Shown here: piece after piece, positions 32,233 through 44,900 of the stretch
Position numbering within the stretch: the first letter of the stretch is position 1
Layout of the letters: each line of letters opens with the position of its first letter
DNA from: Candolleomyces eurysporus
Taxonomy: Eukaryota; Basidiomycota; Agaricomycetes; Agaricales; Psathyrellaceae
Assembly (NCBI GenBank): GCA_027579435.1
Contig: JANBPK010000764.1
Location: 1 to 64,000 of the forward strand
Direction of reading: 5' to 3'
DNA: 64,000 bases
The notes under the pieces: generated by a model
Database searches by the model: none
Seen by the model: the letters and a program-made list of their open reading frames with translations, nothing else
What the model was told of the DNA's origin: nothing
Translations under genes and position numbers: made by a program

Positions 32233-35200
32233 ATGGATGAGACGATACCACTATCACCTCCGTTAGACAGCCCTTTATCTTCTCCTCCGTCGTCTCGAGC
32301 TGCAACATCTCCTGCTAGAACCTCCTCGCCTTTGCACACAGCAAACCTTGCCAGCAGCTCAGGGGCACAAAGAACCTCTCATCGGCGGACATTCTTCGTC
32401 CAAGTACCCTACGTGTCGGACGCAACGAAGGGCGATTATAGACCAATATCTGAGACTTTTCTTAATCCTGAGATGGAGATAGACGTGGACGAAGTTATTG
32501 GAGAATACAAGGAGGGTCACAACCTGTATTACTTTGCGCGTTATCGGGAGGGAATTGCTCACAAGGTGCGCGAATCAGAACACGGTCTTTCTCGTCTCAG
32601 AAACGCGTCTTAACGCGGCAATTCCACCAGTTCCCGGGCAATGTGTTTGCCAAGAAGTACCCAAACCTCATCGACGCGTTCAGTTCGTCCCATTTTCACC
32701 CGTCACGATTCGCGCTTTGACTATCTCCCGCAGAAAAGGCAAAGAAAAGCCCAGGTTTCAAGCATGCTAATTTCGATCCCTCTGCCTCCTATGTCCATCC
32801 TCTATCTCGCGTCAAGATGACGCTTAGTTTCTCGCGGAACCGTGACAAAGCCAAAGTCAGTACATCCGCGACTGCTCATAGCTTGCCTTCCAACATCGAA
32901 TATGTTCCCGACTCTGATGAGGACCAGGGCGAGGCGTCAGAAGAGGAGAGCGATGGTTATACCGAAAGCACAGGACCAAGACGCGTTACGCGACAACCTA
33001 AGCTCCCCTTTTCTCCTCGCAAGGCGCGCTCCCAGCGACTTATTGCTCTTGACGACTCTGAATCCGAGAGAGGATCCTCTCGTCCAGAAAGAAGAGTCAC
33101 AAGAGCAAGAGCGGTCAAGCTCAAGCTTGCCTCTGACAACTCAGACTTTGAAGACGACGACGGCAGCGACTATGCTGTAAACCGGAGACCGGAGAAGTCA
33201 AAGAAGCCCAGCCGTCCCAAATTCACGCCCCCATCTTATGGCAANTTTTCGTCCCGTGGCTGCATTGGATTACGACGACTATCCAAGCGACGCAGAGAAC
33301 GAGGCGCTCCGAGAGCACCGGGCGATATGCGAGAAGTGCCACCTCGTTCCCGCTCACCAACTTTTACAGACAATGAAAAAATCGAAAGGAAAGAAGCGAA
33401 AACGTGGATCTGACGATGAATTCGACTACTCAGACGATGAAGATCGGTATAATGCCCTTGGTGGCTGGGTTCGATGGTAAGTGCTCGAGCTTGCTCACTT
33501 TGCGCAATCGATTGATTTCATCTCTGCATTCAGTCTTAAGTGTCCTGTCGCTGCACACTGGAGCTGCATAGCTGGGACCCAACGCGACGAAATCTTGAAA
33601 GCGGCGCGTGAAAAGGATCGACGCGATTGTGAAGCCTCAGGAAACGACCCAGAGCAACTTGCAAGACGGAGGAGCCTTGCGGTGGAAGAAACAACGGAGT
33701 TCGTGTGTGGTAAGTATTTGCGAGCTTTGATTTTTAGAGGACCCCAAAGCTAAAATCTTTTCAGGGTCATGCAACAAGGGCGGGATCTGTGTCGGATGTA
33801 TGGAAATGATTCCACCACCAGGAGAACACCTCGTTGATGCAAATGGCGACGTCGAAATGGCGGACGCGTCTAATGAGGCTCAACCAGAACTAGGGATGGC
33901 CCGCCAGTTGAACTTCCGCTGCCTTACTTGTAAACGAGTTGCCCACTACAATCACCTTCCCATCCCAAGGTCTCTTCCGCCCAATTCGAAACTCAGCAAG
34001 ATTGCTATCTACTATCAGCATAGCAAGAGTTGGTTATGTTCGGATTGCGCTTCTTACCAGTATCCTCTGGACAAGATCATCGCCTGGAGGCCGTATCCCC
34101 CTGATGCCAAGGAGCCTCCTAGAGCACCCAACAGTGTGCCAAATTATAAAGAGCAACTGCCTCGGGAATACCTCGTTAAATGGATGGATCGTAGCTATCG
34201 CCGAACATCCTGGGTGCCCCATATGTGGCTGGTATCCACAAACCCCGCAAAGCTGAAGAACTTCCTCTCTGGCGGAACCAAAGTCGAGCTGCTCAAAGAA
34301 GTGCCGGACGATGATGCTTCGAGTGGTGGAATTGGCACTCCTTTCGAAATTGGCGCTGATACAAGAGCATCTTCTTCGAACCCAGCTGCTGTCACCGCGT
34401 TTGGTCCATTGGACGCCCTTCCCGACGCTGAACGGCGAATCATACCCGCTTGGAAAACTGTAGACCGCGTCTTGGATTGTCTCATTTGGTCGAAAAGCGA
34501 TAAAAAGAAGGGCAAAGGGAGACAAAAGAGGATGGTTGTTTCCGACGACGAAGACGTCGACATGGAAGATGAAATGCCAGAGGAGCTGAAGGCAATCTAT
34601 GAGCAAGGCGAGGAACCCGATAGTGACCATACCCTGGGGATCGCCGACTGGGAACGCAAGATGAGAGCTTCACTGGGCGAGGAGGATATCGATAAAGTGG
34701 TTTGGATCTTTGTAAAATGGGGAGATCTAGGATATGACGAAGGTGAATCTTCCCCTGGTCCTCTTTACAATTGCGGTCGGTAATGAATGTTTATAGCGTC
34801 ATGGGACTCGCCTCCTCGTCGCGGAGAACCTGGATACGATGCCTTTACGACTGCTTTCAGGCGATTCATCAATTCTAGAGACGTTCTTGTTCCTGAATTG
34901 TCCAGGAAAGACGCCGTTGCTTTTGACAAGCGACCGAAAGACGAATTCCGCCGAAAGCATGCGCTCAAAGACCCTGCCGGCCTGGAACTCGATCAAGATA
35001 AAAGTCTCAAACTTATGCCATTCCAGGTACACTTCAGTTATTTTCCATAAGCATGGTCATACTGATTTATTTCGCTAGGTCGATGGGTTCAATTGGCTGT
35101 GCAACAACTGGTGGAATCATCAACCTTGTATTTTGGCCGACGATATGGGTCTTGTATGTGCAGCCAAATTTTAAGCGTCTTATTTTGCTCATCACGCAGG

Positions 35201-38200
35201 GCAGGGTAAAACTGTGCAGATGTCTACTTTCCTCGGAACTATCGCTACGAAATTTAACGCCTTTCCTGCGTTGGTTGTAGTCCCCAACTCCACCATCACC
35301 AACTGGGTACGGGAATTCGAACGGTGGGCGCCTTCATTGCGAGTTGTGCCTTTCTATGGCGACAAGAAAGCTCGCGATGTCATCAAGCAATTTGAGCTGT
35401 ACCATGAGAAGGTGCCGAAGAACTACACCAATGCGAAGTTCCATGTTTTGGTCACGACTTACGAAGCGGTGATCAATCCCAAGGATTTCGGGGTCATATT
35501 CAAGAAGCAGCCGCGCTGGGAGGTATGCCCGTTGTTGCTTCTCTCTTTGGGGTGCCGATTAATCATATGGTTCCAGGTTATGGTGATCGATGAAGGGCAA
35601 AGGCGTAAGTCCAATGTCGTACAATCAAGTATAGTTGCCAAGTGCTCACTGGAACCGCAGTCAAAAGTGATAGCAGCCTCCTTTTCAAGAAGCTCAATGA
35701 GTTGAACAGCGTTCACCGTGTCATCATGACTGGGGTTAGTTTTTTCTTGTTTATACAAGCATGCAATCTGACTTCAATTAGACCCCGTTGAACAATAACA
35801 TTCGAGAATTGTTCAATCTCATGAATTTCTTGGATCCGAATGAGTGGAGTGACTTGGAGGCTTTGGAGAAGGAACACGAAGAGCTCAACGAGGAACTGAT
35901 CAAATCGCTTCACACTCGACTGCGCCCCTACTTTCTGCGTCGCCTTAAGAGCGAAGTGTTGCAATTACCGCCCAAGGTAAGGGAGTATTTTCGTATGATC
36001 ATTCATAGTCTTGACACCCGCCAGAACGAGGTCATCGTCCCTGTCAGCATGGCGCCTCTCCAACGACAGGTTTACCGATCTATCCTCAGTGGGGCTTTCC
36101 TTCCTTTCACCTCTTTCAATCGCAGCGCTGACCATTTGTGATACTAGGCCATAATATTGATCTTCTCAAAGGCTTGACGCAACCCAGCAGGGGTGGTCCT
36201 TCAAAGGGCAGGCTCAACAATATTTTGATGCATCTACGGAAGTGCGTAAATGCGCCTGTCGCTTCATGGAATTACTAACAGGCTGTAGATGTTTGCAGCA
36301 TCCTTATCTTTATTCTGATAATATTGAGCCTATGGGACTCTCTGCGTCAGAAACGCACGACAAGTTGATATATGCCAGTGCTAAATTCCGTCTGTTGAAG
36401 TCATTATTACCCAAGCTGAAAGCGCGCGGGCATCGAGTCCTGCTTTTCAGTCAGGTAAGTTTCGCTTTACTGCTATAAAGCTCTGACGTGACTGACCAAA
36501 AGCCCCTTATTAGTTCGTTCTGGCCTTAGACATAATTGAGGACTTTTTGCGTGGGGAAGGTTTCAAGTTCCTGCGTCTGGTAGGTACACATCAATGATCC
36601 GCTGAAATATGCATCGCTGAACTTCCTTTCAGGATGGAAATACGAAAGGGACGGAGCGTCAGAAGTGTATGGACGAATACAACAAGCCTGACTCGGAATA
36701 CTTCATCTTCCTTCTGACGACTAGAGCTGGAGTGAGTAATCCACCTCGTGCTTGTTTTGATGCTTTGCTGAAATGTATTCAAGGGCGTTGGCATTAACCT
36801 TTTTGTGAGTGCGACCAGATATACACTGCTTGCCGGTATTGAGTTTTTGTTAGAGTGCCGACACTGTCATTATTTTCGACCCCGATTTCAACCCCCATCA
36901 GGTGAGTGACTCGATCTTGGGGGAAGCATGCTCAGTTTTAACGTCTGTTACAGGATCTCCAGGTATGTCGACGCAATGCTGTCTCGGAGTTACTTTATTA
37001 AGAAAGCATAGGCCATCGCTCGTGCTTATCGATATGGGCAGAAGAAAACTTGCTTGGTCTTCAAACTCATGGTCAAAGACTCTGCAGAAGGTTGTCAACA
37101 ACGCTCTAATTCGTATGAATCATTCCTGCTAACTTTTTTGTAGAACGCATAATGCAGATTGGCAAGAAAAAGCTGGTTCTAGACCATCTCATTGTGCAGA
37201 AGATGGACGACGACGAAGATAGTCCTGGAGAAAACATGGAATCCATTCTCACATATGGCGCTCAAGCGTTGTTTGATTCTGAACAAGTGGCGAAGGAGCT
37301 TGTCTGTAAGCTGCGGTCTCCTGCATTTTGTCTGAAGCCATGGCTCACTCATCATTGCAGACTCAGACAGCGATATTGACCAGTTGATCGAGAAGACGGA
37401 GAAGGAGGGTGACGAGTCTGATGCACCAAAAGAGAGTGGCCTCGCCTTCTCGTTTGCAAAGGTCTGGTCAGCGGACAAGGATCAACTGGAAGATGTTGCA
37501 GACGAGGATCAAGTTGACTCGTGGGCTCAAACACTTCAAAAGATCAACGAGGTGAGGGATAAGGAGAGACAAGAAGAGATTGCAGTATCTGGAAGAGGCG
37601 CACGTAGGAAAGCTGCAGATGTTGCCAAGGTGAGTGGTTCCACTTTGTGCAAAGTGGCCTTTTTGGCTTATAACCGGCTTAGACGAAGATGGTGTCTGGA
37701 CCCAATGAAGAGCCATCTCCCGCGAAGCGCAAAGCTGCTAAGGAGACGGTGTCTGACGCCTCAGAATATGGCTCTCCAGAAGGATCTGATAACGAAATGT
37801 CCGTCAGTGGTTCCGAGGGCGAGCCTGAAGATGGAGACTTCATGATGTCTATCGACAAGAGAAAGGGCAAAGGGAAGAAGCGGGCCAATTTCATTGACGC
37901 CGCTGATTCGATTGACGACACCAACGGGATAAACAACGCCAATAGGACGAACGACGCCAACAGGATGAACGATGCCAATGGGATAAACGATACCAGTATG
38001 GATTCTGAAGAAGATATAATTGCTTGTGGCTTGTGTGGGAGTAGGCATGGGGTCCAGCAGTGTCCCATGACGGACAGCTCTCAGAACCTGGCGGAGTATC
38101 GCGAGATGTTGATGCTGCATGGGGACGATGAGCCGTGGGAGGAGAGGGTACGTAGGAACTTCATTACCTTCGAGAAGAACTAACATTTTCACTGGTAGAT

Positions 38201-38958
38201 CGCTGCTATCTACGCCATCGACGAGATCCTCAAGTCTCGCGGTCAGCTAGACCTCATTCGTGGTCAACCATTGTTCGCAATTCCAAAGCAAACGTTCATT
38301 CCTCCTACAAAGAAACCCAAGGAAGCGACGGAAATGGTTGCTGCACATTATAGGGAGAAGCAGAAGATGCCCCCTCCTCCAACTGCGCCAATCCAACAAA
38401 CCTCACAGATGGCGTATCAGCAGCAACGTTCCGGAAATATGGTCATCAGGAACTACACGGCTCCTGCGGACGCGTCTGCCTCATCTTCGTCCTTCCAACC
38501 CCCTCGGGCAGGCGGTGGAGTCGTAGTGAATACCCCAGCATCAGGTAGTGGGCTGAGTAGCGGGAGCAAGGCGATGGCCAAGGCCAAGGCGATGATGACC
38601 CCGACTCCGACCCCAACCCCAGGGAGCTTCAGTTCAACCGGGGCTGCGGGAGGAGCTGCCACTGCTACTACCTCGCCGGTTTCGTCTGAGCGATGCATTG
38701 TATGCAATTCCCCTGCCATTCATTTCTTGAAAGATTGCCCTATGGTCTTGGAAGGCCCTTCGAGGTGAGCTTCTTCGCTCTTATATTTCCGAACATGACC
38801 GAAAGTGAAATTTTGCGAATAGAGTATCTCAGCTCATCGCGTCGTTCGAGAGAGACAGTGATCCAAAGAAAGCGGATGCTGTGACTACTTTGAGGAGGAT
38901 CCTGATCAAGCAGAAGAAGCGACAGCAGAAGGAAGAGACCCTGAGGACCATGTCTTGA
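32233..38958 (+). CDS. Mi-2/CHD3- or Mit1-type SNF2 chromatin remodeller
   Basis: Order of domains: disordered basic/acidic N-terminus; PHD-like Cys-rich region ([61 protein letters not shown], 33330-34060); two chromodomain-like blocks ([20 protein letters not shown] near 34170; [19 protein letters not shown] near 34700-34810); SNF2 ATPase with DDMGLGKTVQ (near 35150), DEGQR instead of DEAH (near 35590), MTGTPLNNN; helicase C-lobe [30 protein letters not shown]; and two C-terminal CCHC-like knuckles ([28 protein letters not shown]). PHD plus double chromo plus SNF2 is the Mi-2/Mit1 plan, linked to gene silencing. Twenty or so introns. The N at 33245 breaks the frame; dropping it restores it. 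Confidence 0.88.
37917..37988 (+). repeat. Four imperfect 18-nt tandem repeats in the remodeller
   Basis: Units at 37917, 37935, 37953 and 37971 encode [18 protein letters not shown] and DANGIN. They lie in a disordered linker just before the first CCHC-like knuckle. In-frame unit length means copy number can vary without breaking the protein. Confidence 0.85.
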
Positions 38959-39171
38959 AGAACTTTTTTTATCATCGCCTAGAACTCATTCTAGATTGTC
39001 TTTGTTGAAATTTCATTTTATATTCTTGCACATAATCGTAATATCGCTATGGCTAATTCGATAGCTCAACATGTTACTCGTATTAATCTGGCAGTATATA
39101 CAATTAATATATATCATCCCTATGGTATGAGCATGAGAATCATCAAAGGGGAATGTCGCGGTACCCTGCAA
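38959..39171. other. Convergent intergenic region, 213 bp
   Basis: Shared 3' flank of the remodeller and the lipase; A/T-rich, as expected of two facing poly(A) regions. Confidence 0.4.
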
Positions 39172-41140
39172 TTATTGCCTCGATCCATCTGAATCGGAAG
39201 AGTCATGCCGTGATTCCGGTTTTCCGTCCACCTCGACAACTTGGGCATGTTTCCCCTCTAATCTTTCGTTAGCTTTATCTAAGCTCTTGAGCATCTGGCC
39301 TTGAGCTTCGGTGTCTTTCTGCTGCTGTGAGGGATCATCCTCATGTTTCTGAGGGGTAGGTGTGATAACTCCGCTTCCTTGCATCGGAGTAACAGTGCCC
39401 ACACTATTACTACCATTGCCATGATCTCGAATTTCACCATCCGCAGATCCAAACGCCAATTTCACAGGTGATTCAGTTCGCTGCGGGGCGGGACCGTCGT
39501 CGCCATCATCCTCGTCCGTTTGGCCCTCAACCTCTCTTGCCAACATGTCGACGATCCCCAAGTAAAACGTTGCAGGTCGGAACTTGATTTCCTTGCCCAT
39601 GATTTCGGCCCATTTATATCGAGCTGTGTTGATCCAGCCAACCAGGTCGAGGTGGTTGACTTGGTGCAGAGTTCCGAGATAGGTGCCCCACTTTGCGGAC
39701 TCGATGGACACGAGGCCGTCGTTAGGACCCTCTTTCTCGAGGATGACAGAGTGAGGGTATCTACGTGAATGTGACGGTTAGAAGATGAAATGAAGTCGAG
39801 GAGTAATTAAAAAGTAGTGGCACGCACTTCCAGGTGTCGATGAGACCAGGCTCGTATACTGCGCCCCAGCTGAAGTATTTGACACCCTCTACGTCAGGCG
39901 TCTCTTCATTAAATTGTTTCATACTCTCGAGAGTGAGGCATTCAAACGCTTTGCCGTCTCCACCCCCATTCGGGAGCAATTCCAGCATAGAAATGAGTTG
40001 AGGAAGGCGGTGCTTTCCAATGGAATGTAGGAAGTGGTCTGCGAAAGAGCTGCCGCGGTGTGGGGTGGCAATGGTCGTCACGGAAAGCACAGTAAATTTG
40101 CGTGAGGTGAGGTGGGAAGTGAGGTATCTACAATCCAGGCCACCCTAATTAAGCTATTAGTATGAGCGAGTAACCCAGTAGCGGAGAGCTGTGCCTACCA
40201 TGCTGTGACCAATGAGATGGACCTTCCGACCTGGGTAAACTGCGGAAATCTTCTCCTCGAGTACTTTGGCGCGGTCTACTGGGCTGCTCGTAGCTGGGAC
40301 CCGTGTAATGAGGACTTCATTGCCGTTCTCCTCTAGCACTTCTTTGATACCGCGCCAATGAGTGACTTCTAGAGGAGCGATGGCAGGCCCGATCGTGACG
40401 CTGTCGAAACCGAGCAGTCCGTGGCAAAAAACGACAGGGTTTTTGGTAGCCTTGTCTGTGCAAAATGTGAGTACAGGAAGGAAAGTGCAGGACATTTCGC
40501 GTACATTTACGGTCGAGATGCTCCTTCTTGTCATCGGCTGGACGATCTTCCTCAGCCAAGAGTGCGTCTCTGTTAGCGTCGGATTGGAACCACCACCAAG
40601 ATGTTGCAGTTGACGAGCTCTCTGCATTATTTGCAGTGGAGATCAGACTCAGGATAGAGGTCTGCGACGCGTCTGAGCTGCTGGACGAGAAGGACTGGGT
40701 GCTTGTGCGCGTGTGTACAGACCGTAGCGAGTCCAGGGACGATCTTGTGAGGGAGGATTGGTGGAGGACGATGGGAGGTGGCCGTTGGACATCTCGTAAG
40801 GACTGTTGGGTGCTGTTGGGGGAGGTCAACGGGGACACAGGCAGTGGCGGAGAGAGCGAGGACGTGGGGAGTGTGGACCGGGTGAGATTGTCGAAGAACG
40901 GCGGTGGCCTGGAGATGTTGCTNGAGGGGCGGAAGTGGGGAGGCGGGAGACGGGCGGGCGGAGGCCGGATGGGCTCGGTCAGGGCCTCGGAGAGAGAGTT
41001 GAGGTCGGGCGACGGCGGGGTGGACGATGAGGAGGGNCGTCGGGGATAGTCCAGCGGAGGACGGGGCGGCGGGCGGAGGAGGGCATTGCAGTGAGCAGGG
41101 CATCGAGNCGGTCGGCTAGTGAGGGACGGGAAGAGCCCAT
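39172..41140 (-). CDS. Alpha/beta-hydrolase lipase (Tgl2-like); frame broken near 5' end
   Basis: The hydrolase core reads NPVVFCHGLLGFD (oxyanion loop), VHLIGHSMGGLDCRYL (nucleophile Ser, rejoined across an intron at about 40144-40200), the acid region EGPNDGLVSIESAKWG, and HQVNHLDLVGW with a candidate catalytic His. This is the pattern of fungal triacylglycerol lipases such as Tgl2. A Ser/Pro-rich N-terminus of about 200 residues (starting MGSSRPSLADR) and an acidic/Gln-rich C-terminal tail (PAPQRTESPVK to DSDGSRQ) flank it. Ns at 41108, 41037 and 40923 are in frame, but one base appears to be missing between about 41055 and 41085 to join MPSSARRP with PPLDYPRRPSSSS. Substrate and location are inferred only. 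Confidence 0.82.
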
Positions 41141-41175
41141 TCTAAATTCTGACGTCACGTCACGCTCGTCACTTA
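41141..41175. promoter_or_regulatory. 35-bp divergent promoter with CRE palindrome TGACGTCA
   Basis: Only 35 bp separate the inferred start codons of the lipase (minus) and the C2H2 gene (plus). A perfect TGACGTCA occupies 41150-41157, and the next bases (CGTCACG) repeat its half-site. TGACGTCA is the classic site for ATF/CREB-type bZIP factors. The 5' UTRs of both genes must overlap the neighbouring coding region, or one start lies elsewhere. Confidence 0.6.
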
Positions 41176-41543
41176 ATGCGTCTCCCTTCTGTGCTCCCGT
41201 CGGGCCCTGCCCTCCAAGACCGTATGTCTCGCTTTCTTCTCCCCTGGAGCTCGCTGCCGTGTGTGCTGACCTCGTCTCGCAGTCTCTGCTGCTCAGAGCG
41301 ACCTCGATGCTGCGGCCGTGCTAGGAAAGGTCACTACCCCAGAACAGTATGTTGTCCTCGGCTAATTCTTCTTCACGCTTTCACAATTAAATCATTGAGT
41401 CACTCAGAACACCCATATTTATCTGCGCACTATCAGACTGCAACAAGCTTTTCCCCTCCCGGGATCGGGTCATGCAGCATCGCAAACGCGACCACCCCGA
41501 CCTCGACCCCACCGACGACTCCCACATCATCACCTGGAACTGA
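41176..41543 (+). CDS. Small C2H2 zinc-finger protein, 81 residues
   Basis: Three exons (41176-41221, 41283-41346, 41408-41543) with GT-AG introns join exactly in frame to 81 residues. No exon has a long open frame of its own, so the gene is easy to miss. The N-terminal half is MRLPSVLPSGPALQD then a helix-like SAAQSDLDAAAVLGKVT. Residues about 42-65 form one C2H2 finger: Cys-x4-Cys, 12 residues, His-x4-His (CALSDCNKLFPSRD then RVMQHRKRDH). It ends in an acidic DLDPTDDSHIITWN. Function unknown; a single finger might bind nucleic acid or protein. It is divergent from the lipase across only 35 bp. Confidence 0.8.
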
Positions 41544-41923
41544 GTAGCGCGTGTATACCGTTGCGAGGGCAACGAAATCGAATGCTCCATCGTCTGTATA
41601 ATGCCTGTAAAATAGTACAAATAATCACTTGTGAGGATGATGGGACAAATAAGGGCAAAGCGTATGGGTGAGAGTGCAAGTCGATTGTTGGACGAAGGCC
41701 TTGACAGCCGTCGTCCTTTTTCTTCTTCTCCACTCAAAATCCAACGCCCCTCAGCTGCCCTTTGCTGGCTCATTTTCGAGGGCGCTAGCATCTCTACACC
41801 CATCGCACTGCCCCCAAAACTACCCTAGTCCTTGCCCCAACAGCGACCACCATTCCGTACTTCTTCTCGTATTCGTCCAAGTCCCGAACCAGTGAGAGCA
41901 GCAGCAGCAGGGGGTCACGGAGG
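41544..41923. other. Intergenic, 380 bp
   Basis: 3' flank of the C2H2 gene and promoter/5' UTR of the Tea1-like gene. Only short overlapping open frames without recognisable domains. Confidence 0.4.
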
Positions 41924-44900
41924 ATGTCCTTCTTCTCCAGGAAGAAACATCAGCAGCAACCGCAACCGCAGGGCCAGGCGCAGGCGTCCTCGACCGTCAC
42001 CGTCGCCCAGACACCCAGCCAGGCCCTTGCTCAGCTGTCAGCGCAGAAGAACTCAAACTCACCGAACAGTGTAGGCGACGGTGGAAGCAAAGGAAGTGTG
42101 ACAGAGCTTAGGAATGATAGTCCTATGGAGGGGTCAGTGCCTTGTCATCATGCATCTCTCGTCTTTACCACAACTTTCTTCTTTCCAGCATGCCCTCATC
42201 ACTTGGACACCAGCAACGGCCATCTCTCCAGCAACAGCAATTCCAGGCGGCTCAACGTACTATCAGTCCCCAAGGCCAACTAGGTCAACCCCCCCAGTCC
42301 CAGAATCCCTCCGTACAACCGCCAGCCCCTTCCCAGCAACGGCCAGAACGACCGGGCTATCCCTGGTCGGTTAGACGCCTCAACCTTTTGCCCCCGAGCG
42401 TCCTCAACAAACCAGGAGTTGTACCGCCTACCTCGCCCTCACCCTCACCTTTCCCCCGCTACGGTCATGCTCTTCCATCCACCCNAACTCCAACAGGCGA
42501 TCTCTATCTCTTCGGAGGTCTCGTACGAGAAGCCGCCAGAAATGACTTGTATTTGATACAAACCAGGGACAATAGCTCCACTCTATTGCAGACTGCTGGA
42601 GAGCCCCCCCAGTCCCCGGGTGGGTCATGCCTGTGCTCTAGTGAGCCAGGTCTTGATCGTATGGGGTGGAGATACGAAAATGGATGGGGGTGCACAGCCA
42701 AGAAAAGCGCAGGAGAAGCTGGATGACGCCTTGTATCTGCTGAATATCAGTATGCTTGGTTTTTCCGTTATCATTCGCTCAGGCTGACATGACAATAGGT
42801 CTCCGGGAATGGACGAGAGTATCAATTACGGGTCCAGGGCCAGTTGGACGTTACGGCCATGCTGTGACAATGGTTGGCTCCAAATTCTTTGTCTTTGGTG
42901 GACAGGTAGACGGAGAGTTTTTCAACGACTTGTGGGCCTTCGATCTCAATTCACGTAAGCACTCCTTCTATTGCGACTTAAAGCCTTAGCTGAAAACATG
43001 CTTCCTTCCAGTTCGCGGACGAGCGGCCTGGGAATTATTAGAGCCCACCACGCCTGATAAACCTGCCCAGCGAACAGGGCATGTATGCATCACCTTCGAA
43101 GACCGAATCATCATGTATGTGAAATATTCCAAAATTTTGCCGACCGTGCTTAACCTGACCCTGGAACAGATTTGGCGGTACCGACGGCTCTTACCACTAC
43201 AATGACACCTGGTCCTTCGATCTCAAAACGAGGAGGTGGACCGAACTCCAATGCATCGGATTCATCCCGTCACCGAGGGAAGGTCATGCAGCTGCCTTGG
43301 TGGATGATGTGATTTACATATTTGGAGGCCGAGGCGTAGATGGGAAGGATTTGAGCGACTTGGCCGCGTTCAAGATCTCAAGTGCGCATCTCCGTCGCTA
43401 GTGTAAATGATGAACTCACGTTCTCTTCGCAGATCAACGATGGTACATGTTCCAAAATATGGGCCCCTCGCCAAGCGGACGATCAGGACATGCTATGGCT
43501 ACCCTTGGCACCAAGGTTTGGGTGTTGGGTGGAGAGTCATTCGCCCCAACCATGGGAGAGGACCCAAACAGTTTCCACTGCCTTGATACGAGTGCGTATT
43601 TTCACATCTTCTTTGGGAGCATCTATCATTGCGTCCCTGTCATCTATCAATCAACTTCTTACTCATTTTGATTAGAGCACATCCGGTATCCCGACCCCAA
43701 TCGCGGGCCGCCTCCCCCCACCACTGTCCCACCTGGAAGCCAGAATACTGCACGGAAACCTTCGCTCACCGCGCAGAATGTTGGTCCCGCTCAGGTCGCG
43801 CAAAACATCGTTGCAAATGGCCGATCCATGTCGCCCTCCGTGGGCGAGGATGCCAGGAGAGCAGTTTCACCGGAAGGCGTGGCGAAACCCAACGGTATTA
43901 CTTCGCGTCTGGGTCAGGCGGTGCAGTACCCTGCAACCGGATCGCCGGCTTCATCAGCACCTGCAGCATACGATATCAATGGCAAAGGCAAAGCTCCAGT
44001 ACGACCGAGAAGGGACGATGACGGGGACGGGACGGAAGATAACATGGACGCCACAACTAGCGAATCTTATCATTCGACCAGAGACCGAAACATGTCTCCC
44101 GAATATGCCCAGCAGCTCGCTCGCGCGAGGAGCCCGGGCAGTCGTGCTGTTTCACCCGAGCAGCAACAGTATCAACAGCAGCAACAGCAGAGTATGATGG
44201 GTGGAGTCAATGGTATCACCGGCCGATCCTCACCTGTTGTGGGAGCGCCCAATGGACCGACAGGCCGAGCATCTCCGCTCACGACGGGTAGAGCATCCCC
44301 GATGACAGGAACAGGCAGAGCCTCACCCGCAATGGACGTCCGTCCAAAGCCTGCCAATCCTCCGGAAGGATATTACGCTCAACAACAAATTGCCGCCCAG
44401 AATCAACCTTCTGGATCTGCGATGAACGGTTTCGCCCGGCCTATGTCGAGGGGGCACGGTGCTCCCAATGGAAGTGTGGGGAATGTAGCTGCAGACCTTG
44501 TCCGAGACTTGAAGGCGAAGGATGTGGAGATGGACAGCTTGAAGAGGCAGCTTACGTGGATGAAGGAGGCGCTGGGAAGAGCGACCAAGGCTGGATTCGT
44601 TCCCGTTGCCGAGAGAGATGGGAATGGGAGTCCGACAAGCTTTGATGGAGTCAACCCGCTTGGGCCCAACGGTGTATTGAACGGAGGCATTGAAGATGCG
44701 GGAGAAGCGTCCTATGCTGAGTTGGCTCTGAAGTTCAAGCAGTTCCGAGCGTATATGCAGGTACGTTAGCTCACACTTACAACGATGCCACCTGCCTGAT
44801 GCAACTCGTTCCTTTTTTTTTTCAGAACGCAATGTCAGAACAAGCAAAGGCTGTCTCTGAACGGCTTGCAGAGGCCGACCGCGCCAAGCATAGTGCAGCT

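Noticed and set aside
40627..41103. Minus-strand open frame of about 159 codons at the lipase 5' end
   Set aside because: It is an alternative frame of the lipase N-terminus; the Ser/Pro-rich frame that joins directly to the hydrolase core fits better.
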